A stretch of DNA of 64,000 nt from Corynebacterium jeikeium (GTDB lineage Bacteria; Actinomycetota; Actinomycetes; Mycobacteriales; Mycobacteriaceae): the NCBI RefSeq assembly GCF_028609885.1, contig NZ_CP063195.1, positions 310,001 to 374,000 on the forward strand, written 5' to 3'. Of the stretch, positions 51,149 to 59,561 are shown one piece after another (within the stretch, counting starts at the first letter, position 1; every line of letters starts with the position of its first letter). The notes below the pieces were generated by a model. That model searched no databases. It had not been told where the DNA came from and was given only the letters and a program-made list of their open reading frames with translations. A program made the position numbers and the translations under genes.

Positions 51149-51708
51149 TCACCGCCTTCTTGGGGATCGGCTCGAACATGCCCGGCGACGTGGGTAGCCC
51201 CACCGCGCAGATCGAACGCGCCTACGAGCTGCTGGCGATGCACCCGGACATCGAGATTGTGGAGAAGTCGCGGATCTTCGTCACCCCGCCGTGGGGTGGG
51301 GTGGAGCAGCAGGAGTTCCGCAACTCCGTGGTGGCCGTGCGCACGTCGCTGGACCCGCTCGCGCTGCTGCACCACTGCCAATTTGCCGAGGCCGTCGCGG
51401 GGCGGGAGCGCGAGGTCCGGTGGGGCCCGCGCACCGTCGATGTGGACATTCTTTTTTGTTTTGACGCCCAGTCCCAGCCCCTGCAGTCCCAGGGAAAGTG
51501 GGGGTTTGAGCTGGTTATTCCGCACCCCTACGCCCACGAGCGGGCGTTTGTGCTGGTACCGCTGAGTGACCTGCAGCTGGCCCGGGAACCCTGGTGTACC
51601 TTGGGCGGGCGAGGCATCCTGGAGTGGTTGGAAGATGTTGATCCGGCCGAGCGGGAGGCTATCGTCCCGGCGGATCGATCCGAACTATCGGACCCTGGCG
51701 AGAACTAA
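51145..51708 (+). CDS. folK: 2-amino-4-hydroxy-6-hydroxymethyldihydropteridine pyrophosphokinase
   Basis: Activates hydroxymethyl-dihydropterin with ATP for FolP. The 187 residues have FLGIGSNMPGD at the start, then REREVRWGPRTVDVDILF with the metal-binding Asp pair (DVDIL) and IPHPYAHERAFVLVPL. ATG overlaps the folB stop (ATGA). Length slightly above average because of an acidic C-terminus. Ends the folate cluster; DUF3180 follows after 24 bases. Confidence 0.96.
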   Translation: MITAFLGIGSNMPGDVGSPTAQIERAYELLAMHPDIEIVEKSRIFVTPPWGGVEQQEFRNSVVAVRTSLDPLALLHHCQFAEAVAGREREVRWGPRTVDVDILFCFDAQSQPLQSQGKWGFELVIPHPYAHERAFVLVPLSDLQLAREPWCTLGGRGILEWLEDVDPAEREAIVPADRSELSDPGEN

Positions 51709-51732
51709 AGACGAGGGATAAAGAGGCAGCAC

Positions 51733-52227
51733 ATGAGCCCGCTGAAGCGCACGAAGATCTCCACGCTGGCTGTCGTGGCGATCGTGTGCGCCCTCATCGC
51801 CTGGGTCAGCACGCTGAGTTTCTATGGAAGCTTCCCGCCAATTAAGACCACCGGCTCCGTGCTGCTGTGGATCTTCGCAATCGTGTGCGCCGTGGCGGGC
51901 TGGATGATCCGCAAGCGCATCGGCAGCAGCAGCGGGGTGGGGATGGATCGCACACAGATGCAGCCGACGACGGTGGTTCAGTGGCTGGCGCTCGGCCAGG
52001 CCACGGCGTGGGCCGGGTCGGTGTTCCTGGGAGTGTTCGTCGGGGTGGGACTTTATGTTCTGCCGAACGCGGGGCATCTTATGGCCGCGGAGGCCGATGT
52101 GCCGGGCGTGATCGCCGGGGCTCTGGGGGCTTTGGCAGCCGTAGTGGCCGGGGTTTGGCTGGAACGCAGCTGCGAAGCGCCACCGCCGGATGCGCCATTA
52201 ACGCCCAACGGGCTCGACGTTGGGTAG
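51733..52227 (+). CDS. DUF3180 membrane protein
   Basis: A 164-residue protein with four membrane helices (TLAVVAIVCALIAWVSTL, SVLLWIFAIVCAVAGWMI, ATAWAGSVFLGVFVGVGLYVL, GVIAGALGALAAVVAGVWLE). DUF3180 is an actinobacterial family always found after folK; its function is unknown to me. Its stop codon TAG lies within the TAGTGT box that probably serves the next gene. Confidence 0.88.
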   Translation: MSPLKRTKISTLAVVAIVCALIAWVSTLSFYGSFPPIKTTGSVLLWIFAIVCAVAGWMIRKRIGSSSGVGMDRTQMQPTTVVQWLALGQATAWAGSVFLGVFVGVGLYVLPNAGHLMAAEADVPGVIAGALGALAAVVAGVWLERSCEAPPPDAPLTPNGLDVG

Positions 52228-52230
52228 TGT
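52225..52230 (+). promoter_or_regulatory. -10 box of the DUF6779 gene
   Basis: TAGTGT ends 7 bases before the ATG at 52238 and overlaps the DUF3180 stop codon. It predicts an additional leaderless transcript inside the operon. Confidence 0.4.
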
Positions 52231-52237
52231 GTTGTCC

Positions 52238-53329
52238 ATGAGCTTCCAGCAGTCTCCTAAGCCACAACAGTCTCACCAGCCGCAGTCGCAGCCCTTCGAT
52301 GGGCACCAGTCCCCGGAATCCCTGGGATACGATGACGACTCCGCCCGTCAGGGCTCCAACTTCCAGGGCTCCGACTTCCAGGGATCTTCTGTGGTTTCCA
52401 ACGAGCCTTCGGGACTCTCTCGCTTCCTGATGTTTGGCCTGGTGGTCCTGGCGCTGCTGGCCAGCGTGCTGATGCTGTTCATGGATTCCGATGGCTGGTT
52501 GAAGGTGGCCCTTATTGCTGCCCTCTGGGCTGCCTTCTTCGGCGTGGTGTTGGTGCTGCGATACTCGGGTGCTTTGAAGCTGGCGCGCGAGCAGGCCGAG
52601 AACCAGGAGAGCTACTTCCAGTCGCAGTTGGAGCACGAGCGCGCACAGCTGGAAAAGCGCGAGGCTGCGACGCAGGCAAAGTACGCGGCGGAGGCCAAGA
52701 AGTCCCAGGACCAGCGGGATAAGCACCTGGCGGAGCTGCGTGCGGAGCTGGCTCACATGCGTAAGCAGCTCTCGGAGCTGACCGGCGAGGACTTCGACGA
52801 GGGCGAGCAGCGTGCGGTGCGCGCGACCGCAGAGCGAGTTCGCGAGTTGGGGCACAGCACCGGCGAGCAAACGCCTCAAGCCGCAGGACGCCCGGCGGGC
52901 CAGCAGGAGGCGCAGCCGCACAAGGCACAGCACCGCAGTAAGCCGAAGTTCAACACCGGCACTTTCGCTGCGGTGAACTGGACCGGCCAGGATTCCGAGG
53001 AGACCTCCCAGCTGCCGCTGGTCGTGGACACCACCGCGATGGACGAGGCCAAGCGCGCTAAGGCCGCAGGGTCCAAGGTTGCCCAGCCGAAGCCCGCGCA
53101 GAAGCGCCGCGCCCAGATGCCGAGCGCGGAGGCCGTTCGCCCCGGCCGTGCCCGTGCCGGCGCCGCCCAGGAAGCTGGCGCCCAGGAAGCTGACGCGAAG
53201 CAGGCTGAGCAGGCAAAGGAGCAGGCTGGGTCGACGGGAACCACCCACGGTCGCCGTCGCGCAGACGAGGTAGAAAACGGCCTCACGGTCGCAGAGCTGA
53301 TGCAGCGCTTCAAGAATCGAGAGAAGTAA
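52238..53329 (+). CDS. DUF6779-type membrane protein with coiled coil
   Basis: The 363 residues begin with a Gln/Pro/Ser-rich tail, then two membrane helices (LMFGLVVLALLASVLMLFM, VALIAALWAAFFGVVLVL), a long charged coiled coil (about 115-190, EQAENQESYFQSQLEHERAQ onward) and an Ala/Gln/Lys-rich C-terminus ending in VAELMQRFKNREK. The conserved location after DUF3180 matches the mycobacterial gene order. The ATG at 52238 suits the -10 spacing. Function unknown; the coiled coil suggests a scaffold role. Confidence 0.82.
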   Translation: MSFQQSPKPQQSHQPQSQPFDGHQSPESLGYDDDSARQGSNFQGSDFQGSSVVSNEPSGLSRFLMFGLVVLALLASVLMLFMDSDGWLKVALIAALWAAFFGVVLVLRYSGALKLAREQAENQESYFQSQLEHERAQLEKREAATQAKYAAEAKKSQDQRDKHLAELRAELAHMRKQLSELTGEDFDEGEQRAVRATAERVRELGHSTGEQTPQAAGRPAGQQEAQPHKAQHRSKPKFNTGTFAAVNWTGQDSEETSQLPLVVDTTAMDEAKRAKAAGSKVAQPKPAQKRRAQMPSAEAVRPGRARAGAAQEAGAQEADAKQAEQAKEQAGSTGTTHGRRRADEVENGLTVAELMQRFKNREK

Positions 53330-53338
53330 CAACCACCT

Positions 53339-54244
53339 GTGACAGGCCCGGAAACTAACTCGGACATTCAACAGCCACGCCTCTCTGTCGGCATCATCTC
53401 CGCCGGGAAAGTAGGCGTGGCTCTGGCGGAGGCCTTCGCACGCGCCGGTCACCACGTGCATGGCATCTATGCACATTCGGCACGTTCGGAAGAGTTGGCG
53501 TCCCAAAGAATCCCGAACATCCCCCGCATCAACCTAGACAGCACCGCCCATGCCGCGCTCGTGGTGCTGGCGGTGCCGGATCCGAAGCTTCCCGAAGTCG
53601 TAGAAGAAGTTGCGCAGCACACGCGCGATGGGCAGATCGTGGCGCACGTCTCCGGGGCGTTTGGTTGTGAGATCCTGCAGCCGATCACTGATACCGGCGC
53701 GCTGCCGCTGGCCCTGCACCCGGCGATGACCTTCACCGGAACCCCCGTCGATAGCGAGCGGCTTGACGGCTGCGCATGGGGGGTGACCAGCGATTCCGAG
53801 GTCGGTGATGTGGTCGCGCAAACACTCGTGGCCAGCCTGGGAGGGGTCCCCGTTGCCATCCCCGAACACCACCGGGCGGCCTATCACGCGGCGATGGCGC
53901 ACGCGGCCAACCACCTGGTGACCCTTCTTACGGACGCCCAAGAGATCCTGGACCGCGTGATGGAAGCGCCAGGGGAGAGCCCCGACAGTGCCCTGCTGCT
54001 GCGCCGCATCGCCCACGCCGCGGTGGATAACGCGCTGGAAAAGCGGATGGACGGGCTGACCGGTCCGGTGGCCCGTGACGACGCAGAGGCCGTGATGCGC
54101 CATCGCGCAGCGCTGCGGGAGCTGGGGGACGGGACAGATTCAGCCGAGGAAGGTCCAGCCGAGGCCGCCTACACCGCGATGGCTCGCCGCACCGCACTTA
54201 AAGCGGGGGCTATTGAGGTCGAAAGACTGCTGGATCTAGAGTAA
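53339..54244 (+). CDS. Rossmann-fold protein with DUF2520 domain
   Basis: The 301 residues start with an NAD(P)-binding fold (LSVGIISAGKVGVALAEAFARAGH) and end with a helical DUF2520 domain (HRAAYHAAMAHAANHLVTLL). The order resembles ketopantoate reductase and 6-phosphogluconate dehydrogenase-like proteins. Because panC follows after 5 bases, a redox step in pantothenate synthesis (ketopantoate reduction) is a reasonable guess but not shown. GTG start, 9 bases after the DUF6779 stop. Confidence 0.87.
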   Translation: MTGPETNSDIQQPRLSVGIISAGKVGVALAEAFARAGHHVHGIYAHSARSEELASQRIPNIPRINLDSTAHAALVVLAVPDPKLPEVVEEVAQHTRDGQIVAHVSGAFGCEILQPITDTGALPLALHPAMTFTGTPVDSERLDGCAWGVTSDSEVGDVVAQTLVASLGGVPVAIPEHHRAAYHAAMAHAANHLVTLLTDAQEILDRVMEAPGESPDSALLLRRIAHAAVDNALEKRMDGLTGPVARDDAEAVMRHRAALRELGDGTDSAEEGPAEAAYTAMARRTALKAGAIEVERLLDLE

Positions 54245-54249
54245 GAGCC

Positions 54250-55170
54250 ATGACGTTCACACCTGGCCAAGCAGAGGTTTTCACCGAAATCGAGAAGATC
54301 GGGCAGCTCACCCGCGCCATGCGCAAGGCAGGCCGCCCCGTGGCGCTGGTGCCCACGATGGGCGCGCTGCACGAGGGGCACCTCTCACTGGTGCAGGCCG
54401 CCCAGCAGATACCGGGCGCACTGGTTGTGGTCAGCATTTTCGTGAACCCCCTGCAGTTCGCCGAGGGGGAGGACCTGGATGCCTACCCCCGCACCCTCGA
54501 CGAGGACGTCGCGAAGCTAAAGGCCGCGGGCGTGGACGCGGTATTCGCCCCCAGCCCCCGCGAGATGTACCCCAACGGGCCGCGCACGACGATCCACCCG
54601 GGCGAGGCCGGACGGATCCTGGAGGGAGCCCACCGCCCGACCCACTTCGCGGGCGTGCTGACGGTCGTGAACAAGCTCTTCACCATCACGCATTGCGACC
54701 ATGCCTTCTTCGGTGAAAAGGATTACCAGCAGCTGTTGCTGATCCAGCAGATGGTCACGGATCTGAATATGGAGGTGCAGGTCCACGGCGTGCCGATCGT
54801 GCGCGAGGCCGATGGCCTGGCGAAATCCTCCCGCAACGTTTACCTCTCCGACGAAGAGCGCGAGCTCGCCCTCACCCTGTCCGCCGCCCTAACCGCCGGC
54901 GCTTTCGTGGCCGAGCAGGGGCCTGCGGCGGTTCTGCAGACTGCCGGATCTATTTTGGACGCCGCCTCGGGCGTGGAAGTCGACTATCTTGAGCTGCGCG
55001 GTACGGACCTTTCCGATACCCCGGAGGACGGCGAAGCCCGCCTGCTGGTGGCGGCGCGCGTTGGGACCACGCGCCTGATCGACAATGTGGGCGTGCCGCT
55101 GGGGACAGGCTTTAAAGGTCTGGACGAAGGCGGCGAAGGCAGTGCACCCGCCGAAAACGCAGGTGAGTAG
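54250..55170 (+). CDS. panC: Pantothenate synthetase
   Basis: Condenses pantoate and beta-alanine with ATP. The 306 residues show VPTMGALHEGHLSLV with the HxGH-type ATP site, ISIFVNPLQF-like VVSIFVNPLQFAEGED, FFGEKDYQQLLLIQQM and the KMSKS-like VREADGLAKSSRNVYLS. It follows the DUF2520 gene by 5 bases. The beta-alanine supplier panD is not next to it but 5.8 kb downstream, beyond the galactose block. Confidence 0.96.
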   Translation: MTFTPGQAEVFTEIEKIGQLTRAMRKAGRPVALVPTMGALHEGHLSLVQAAQQIPGALVVVSIFVNPLQFAEGEDLDAYPRTLDEDVAKLKAAGVDAVFAPSPREMYPNGPRTTIHPGEAGRILEGAHRPTHFAGVLTVVNKLFTITHCDHAFFGEKDYQQLLLIQQMVTDLNMEVQVHGVPIVREADGLAKSSRNVYLSDEERELALTLSAALTAGAFVAEQGPAAVLQTAGSILDAASGVEVDYLELRGTDLSDTPEDGEARLLVAARVGTTRLIDNVGVPLGTGFKGLDEGGEGSAPAENAGE

Positions 55171-55174
55171 AACA

Positions 55175-56143
55175 ATGAGCGACGAGCTAGACAACCTGAA
55201 GCGACACTCGCACCCCTTCGTGGACATCTCCGCAGGGGAGTACCGCGCCAGCATCTCCACCTTCGGCGGCGGGCTGCGCAGCCTGGAATACTCCGGCAAG
55301 CCGCTGGTGGTTTCTTACCCTGAGGGCGCCTACCCGCCGCTGTCCTCCGGCATCATCTTGGCACCGTGGCCGAACCGAACCGCCGACGGGGTCTTCGCCC
55401 ACGATGGTGTGCTGCACCGCCTGGACATTACCGAGCCGGCCCGCGCCACCGCGATCCACGGGTTTGTGGGCCAGATGGCCTGGCACGTCGCTGACAAAGC
55501 CGAGGATTTCGTGGCGCTGGAGCTATCCACAGGCCTGCGTCAGGGGTGGCCGTGGCCGCTACGCATGCGGGTGACGTGGTCCCTCGACGCGAAGGAAGGA
55601 TTGCGTGCCTCCTTCGACGTCCGCAACGAGGCCGATGCTTCCTGCCCCTTCGGACTGGGCTGGCACCCATACCTGAGCGCCCTGGGAGCCCCGCTTGATG
55701 ATTGCGTGTTGCACCTGCCTGTCGGCACGAACTTGCCTCTGGATTCCGTGCGTAACCTGCCCGCCGGCCCGGAGTTCCCAGCTCGCCGGGTGCTACCAGA
55801 TGTAGAAGTCGGCCAGCGCATGGCCGGGGTGTGGCTGGATCACTGCTTTGGTGAGATCAGCGCGCAGGAGGAGACGCTGGCGGAGGCGCGACTGTTAAAC
55901 CCTGACGGCGAGGGCGTGCGTCTATGGGTAGGCGAGGGCTTCAATTGGTTCCAGGTGTTCACTGCCGACCCGGCCCGCCGCGAGGGCTACCCCGGCGTGG
56001 GGCGGGCCCTAGCCGTCGAGCCGATGACGTGCCCGCCGGATGCTCTACGCTCCGGTAGGGACCTCATTCGCCTGAATGCGGGTGAAGAGCGCAGCTTCGA
56101 GTGTGGAATTTCTCTTGCTTCGAGTGAGGGCGTCACAACTTAG
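55175..56143 (+). CDS. Aldose 1-epimerase family protein
   Basis: Interconverts alpha and beta anomers of a sugar, here presumably galactose given galT and galK downstream. The 322 residues have the beta-sandwich markers YPPLSSGIILAPWPNRTADGVF (conserved Arg), ATAIHGFVGQMAW with the catalytic His, FGLGWHPYLSA with the second His and RALAVEPMTCPPDA with the catalytic Glu. The ATG at 55175 is 4 bases after the panC stop, so it joins the pan operon physically. A longer in-frame reading would overlap panC. Confidence 0.87.
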   Translation: MSDELDNLKRHSHPFVDISAGEYRASISTFGGGLRSLEYSGKPLVVSYPEGAYPPLSSGIILAPWPNRTADGVFAHDGVLHRLDITEPARATAIHGFVGQMAWHVADKAEDFVALELSTGLRQGWPWPLRMRVTWSLDAKEGLRASFDVRNEADASCPFGLGWHPYLSALGAPLDDCVLHLPVGTNLPLDSVRNLPAGPEFPARRVLPDVEVGQRMAGVWLDHCFGEISAQEETLAEARLLNPDGEGVRLWVGEGFNWFQVFTADPARREGYPGVGRALAVEPMTCPPDALRSGRDLIRLNAGEERSFECGISLASSEGVTT

Positions 56144-56271
56144 AAGAAGTACGTCTGAGAATAGAAAAAAATTTCCGTTAGTGCACGCCGCGGCGTTAGA
56201 ATTGAAACGCATTAAAAGCCAATAGTTCTCGTCGCTGGTAGTTGAAAAATAAGACGATTGGCACCTGGGAC

Positions 56272-56287
56272 GGGAACATGACGTTCC
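56272..56287. promoter_or_regulatory. Inverted repeat upstream of the sodium symporter
   Basis: GGAAC-ATGAC-GTTCC lies directly before the GGAGG ribosome-binding site of the symporter gene, in a 159-base AT-richer spacer that likely carries its promoter. It might be an operator or leader hairpin controlling translation. Confidence 0.35.
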
Positions 56288-56302
56288 TGGAGGTTCGCAG
56301 CT

Positions 56303-57958
56303 ATGACAGCTGAAGGACTACGCCTGGACGCAAGCTGGGTAGACTACGCGCTGGTCGCCCTATACTTCGCGTTCGTCCTGGGCATCGGTTGGGCCGCAAA
56401 GTCCAAAGTGTCCAGCTCAATCGACTTCTTCCTCTCCGGCCGCTCGCTACCCGCATGGGTGACGGGCCTGGCCTTCATCTCCGCCAACCTGGGCGCCGTA
56501 GAAATCGTGGGCCACTCGGCCAACGGCGTGCAGTATGGCTTCGAAACCATGCACTATTTCTGGATCGGCGCGATCCCAGCAATGGTGTTCCTCGGCATCG
56601 TGATGATGCCCTTCTACTACGGTTCTAAGGTGCGTTCCGTGCCGGAGTTCATGCTCCGCCGCTTCGGCAAGGGCGCACACCTGGTCAACGGCCTCTCCTT
56701 CGCCGTAGCCCAGCTGCTGATTGCCGGCGTGAACCTGCTGCTGTTGGCCAAGGTGGTTAACTCCCTGCTCGGCTGGCCGCTGTGGGTCACGCTGGTGGTG
56801 GCCGCGGCAATCGTGCTGTCGTACATCACCCTCGGTGGCCTTTCCGCCGCCATTTACAACGAGGTGCTGCAGTTCTTCGTGATCATCGCGGCCCTGCTGC
56901 CGCTGACGATGATTGGCCTGCACCAAGTCGGCGGCTGGTCCGGCCTGCAGGAGAAGGTCGCGGACCCGTCGCACTTCCACACCTGGCCGGGTACTGAAAT
57001 CTCGGGCTTCGACAATCCGATCGTCTCCGCCATCGGCCTGGTCTTCGGCCTGGGCTTCGTGCTGTCCTTCGGTTACTGGACCACCAACTTCGTGGAGGTG
57101 CAGCGCTCCATGGCAGCCGATTCGCTGTCGTCTGCACGCAAGACCCCGATCATCGGTGCGTTCCCGAAGATGTTCATCCCGTTCCTGGTGGTCATCCCGG
57201 GCATGGTTGCAGGTGCAACCGTCACCCCGATCATGGATGGTTCTGCCGAGCCGAACGACGCGATCTTGTACCTGATGCGTGACCTGCTGCCGAACGGCCT
57301 GCTGGGCGTGGCTATCGCAGGTCTGCTGGCCGCGTTCATGGCCGGCATGGCGGCTAACATTTCCGCCTTCAACACCGTGTTCTCCTACGACATTTGGGAG
57401 TCCTACATCGTCAAGGATCGCGACGACGAGTACTACCTCAAGGTCGGCCGTATCGCGACCGTCGGCGCCACCGTCATTGCCGTGTTCACCGCCCTGCTGG
57501 CCTCCAACTTCGGCAACATCATGGACTACCTGCAGACGCTGTTCGGCTTCTTCAACGCGCCGCTGTTCGCCACCTTCATCCTGGGTATGTTCTGGAAGCG
57601 CATGACGCCCACCGCAGGTTGGGTGGGCCTCGTTTCCGGTACGGGTGTGGCAATCGTCTACTGGGCTGTGGCCACCTTCGGCAGCACCGACGCAACCTTC
57701 TTCAACCTGCCGGGTCAGGGTACGGCCTTCGTTGCCGCCTCCCTGGCGTTCGTCACGGACATCATCGTCTCCGTCCTGGTCTCCCTGGTCACCGAGCCGA
57801 AGCCGGACGAGGAGCTGGTGGGCTTCGTCAAGTCCGTCACCCCGAAGGAAAACCTCACGGACGCCGCCGAGGCCACCCTGCCGTGGTACCGCCGCACCGT
57901 CCCGCTGGGCATCCTCTGTCTGGCAATGGTGCTCGTCCTCAACATCGTGTTCGCCTAA
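56303..57958 (+). CDS. Sodium:solute symporter (SSS family), probable galactose importer
   Basis: A 551-residue membrane protein with about 13-14 helices. Family marks include VDYALVALYFAFVLGIGWAA, DFFLSGRSLPAWVTGLAFIS, FGYWTTNFVEVQR and AAFMAGMAANISAFNTVFSYDIW, the SSS signature region. It is nearest in pattern to SglT-type sugar symporters. The substrate is inferred from its neighbours: aldose epimerase upstream and galT-galK downstream. Start ATG follows GGAGG with a 10-base gap. Confidence 0.9.
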   Translation: MTAEGLRLDASWVDYALVALYFAFVLGIGWAAKSKVSSSIDFFLSGRSLPAWVTGLAFISANLGAVEIVGHSANGVQYGFETMHYFWIGAIPAMVFLGIVMMPFYYGSKVRSVPEFMLRRFGKGAHLVNGLSFAVAQLLIAGVNLLLLAKVVNSLLGWPLWVTLVVAAAIVLSYITLGGLSAAIYNEVLQFFVIIAALLPLTMIGLHQVGGWSGLQEKVADPSHFHTWPGTEISGFDNPIVSAIGLVFGLGFVLSFGYWTTNFVEVQRSMAADSLSSARKTPIIGAFPKMFIPFLVVIPGMVAGATVTPIMDGSAEPNDAILYLMRDLLPNGLLGVAIAGLLAAFMAGMAANISAFNTVFSYDIWESYIVKDRDDEYYLKVGRIATVGATVIAVFTALLASNFGNIMDYLQTLFGFFNAPLFATFILGMFWKRMTPTAGWVGLVSGTGVAIVYWAVATFGSTDATFFNLPGQGTAFVAASLAFVTDIIVSVLVSLVTEPKPDEELVGFVKSVTPKENLTDAAEATLPWYRRTVPLGILCLAMVLVLNIVFA

Positions 57959-57995
57959 GAGCGCTTAAACTTTCAGAAAGGAGTGAACGGACACA

Positions 57996-58334
57996 ATGGC
58001 TAACAACACGGCTAAGAACACGGCTAAGAAAACCAAGCGTTCCCACATGGCCGGTGCTTTCGACATCCGCAACGTCATCGGCTCCCTCATGGGGCTGTAC
58101 GGACTTGTGCTTTTGATCAGTTACTTCCTGCTGGACCCGGGCATGGATGTGACCACCGGCGAGCCGAAGAACGAAACGTATAACCTGGTCTGCGGGCTTG
58201 CCATGGTCGTCGTGGCGGCGGTCTTCTTCCTGTGGACCAAGCTGGATCCGATCAAGATTGACGAAACAGTTGAAACTGCCGAGTCTGCAGATCCCGCCGA
58301 CTCCGCCGACTCACCGGCCTCGCAATCTAAGTAA
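57996..58334 (+). CDS. Small two-helix membrane protein co-encoded with the symporter
   Basis: The 112 residues have a basic Asn/Lys/Thr N-terminus, two hydrophobic helices (VIGSLMGLYGLVLLISYFLL and LVCGLAMVVVAAVFFLWTKL) and an acidic Ser/Asp/Ala C-terminus. It starts 37 bases after the symporter with AAAGGAGTG as ribosome-binding site and is followed by a strong terminator, so both form a transcription unit. It may be an accessory or stability subunit of the symporter; family unknown to me. Confidence 0.85.
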   Translation: MANNTAKNTAKKTKRSHMAGAFDIRNVIGSLMGLYGLVLLISYFLLDPGMDVTTGEPKNETYNLVCGLAMVVVAAVFFLWTKLDPIKIDETVETAESADPADSADSPASQSK

Positions 58335-58341
58335 CCACACT

Positions 58342-58372
58342 TGCCCGCCCCACCTGGAGGCGGGCATTTTTA
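58342..58372 (+). terminator. Intrinsic terminator after the symporter unit
   Basis: GCCCGCC (58343-58349) and GGCGGGC (58359-58365) form a 7-bp GC stem followed by ATTTTTAA. It separates the symporter unit from galT. Confidence 0.9.
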
Positions 58373-58409
58373 AACTAAGCACCATCCCCACCCAAGGACC
58401 TTTTAGGAA

Positions 58410-59561
58410 GTGATCCACGCTGTGCAGCACGAATTTAAAGTAACCCGAACCACGCTGGCGGACGGCCGCGAGCTGCTGTACTTCGACGACGAACCGGCTT
58501 ATGTTGTGGGGGAGAAACAGCGCGAGCTGCACGATTCCCGCGACCTGCCGCAGGCCACCACGGAATCCGAGATGCGCCAGGATCCCCTGACGGGCCAGTG
58601 GTACGTCTACGCTGCGCACCGCATGAACCGCACGTTCATGCCCCCGGCCAACGAGAACCCACTGGCTCCCACCAAGCCCGGCGAGCTGCCCACCGAGGTG
58701 CCCGCCGACGACTACGACGTGGTGGTCTTCGAGAACCGCTTCCCGTCCCTGTCGGTCCACATGGAGGTGTCGGAGGACTTCGCCACCAACGTCGACGGCC
58801 AGGAGCTATTTCCCCGCAAGCCCGCCATCGGCCGCTGCGAGGTCGTGTGCTTCACCCCGGACGTGAACTCCTCGTTTAGGGATCTGCCATACGAACGCGC
58901 CCGCACGGTCGTTGAGGCCTGGGCGCACCGCACCGCCGAGCTTTCCGCCATTGAGGGCATTCGCTACGTTTTCCCCTTCGAAAACCGCGGTAAGGAGATC
59001 GGCGTGACCCTGCAGCACCCGCACGGCCAGATCTACTCTTATCCTTTCGTCCCACCGCGCGCCGCCGAGGTGGCTGCACGCGCTCGGGCGTTTAGGGAGC
59101 AAACCGGAAAGGATCTTTTTGACGCCACCTTGTCCGCCGAAAAGGCATCCGGCACCCGCGTACTCTTGGCCGGTGAGCACTTCACGGCCTATGTTCCGGC
59201 GGCAGCGAAGTGGCCGGTGGAGGTCATCCTCATGGCTAACCGGGCGGTCCCGGATTTCGCGGCGCTGAGTGACGAGGAGAAGGACGAGCTGACCCGCTTC
59301 TACCTAGATCTGCTGGGCCGCATGGATCGCTTCTTCGAGGGCGTGGAGCGCACCCCCTACATCGCCGCCTGGAACCAGGCGCCGGTGGGGGAGGACCGGG
59401 AGAACGGTCGCCTGTACTTGCAGCTGTATTCGATGATGCGCTCCCCAGGCCGCATGAAGTTCTTGGCCGGTAGCGAGTCGGGCCAGGAGGCCTGGATCTC
59501 CGACACCACCCCGGAGAGGATCGCGGAGCGCTTCCGGGAGGTCGCCGACAATGCCAACTAA
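58410..59561 (+). CDS. galT: Galactose-1-phosphate uridylyltransferase
   Basis: Second enzyme of the Leloir pathway, exchanging UDP between glucose-1-P and galactose-1-P. The 383 residues show MRQDPLTGQWYVYAAHRMNRTF, FENRFPSL and the catalytic HPHGQIYSYP, with the nucleophilic His at about position 205. GTG start at 58410, 7 bases after AGGA; a second GTG at 58422 is possible. The stop overlaps galK by 11 bases. Confidence 0.95.
   Translation: MIHAVQHEFKVTRTTLADGRELLYFDDEPAYVVGEKQRELHDSRDLPQATTESEMRQDPLTGQWYVYAAHRMNRTFMPPANENPLAPTKPGELPTEVPADDYDVVVFENRFPSLSVHMEVSEDFATNVDGQELFPRKPAIGRCEVVCFTPDVNSSFRDLPYERARTVVEAWAHRTAELSAIEGIRYVFPFENRGKEIGVTLQHPHGQIYSYPFVPPRAAEVAARARAFREQTGKDLFDATLSAEKASGTRVLLAGEHFTAYVPAAAKWPVEVILMANRAVPDFAALSDEEKDELTRFYLDLLGRMDRFFEGVERTPYIAAWNQAPVGEDRENGRLYLQLYSMMRSPGRMKFLAGSESGQEAWISDTTPERIAERFREVADNAN

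Noticed and set aside
52079..53506. 475-codon minus-strand frame over DUF3180/DUF6779
   Set aside because: Leu/Arg-rich antisense of a Gln/Ala coding region; spans the ends of three real genes.
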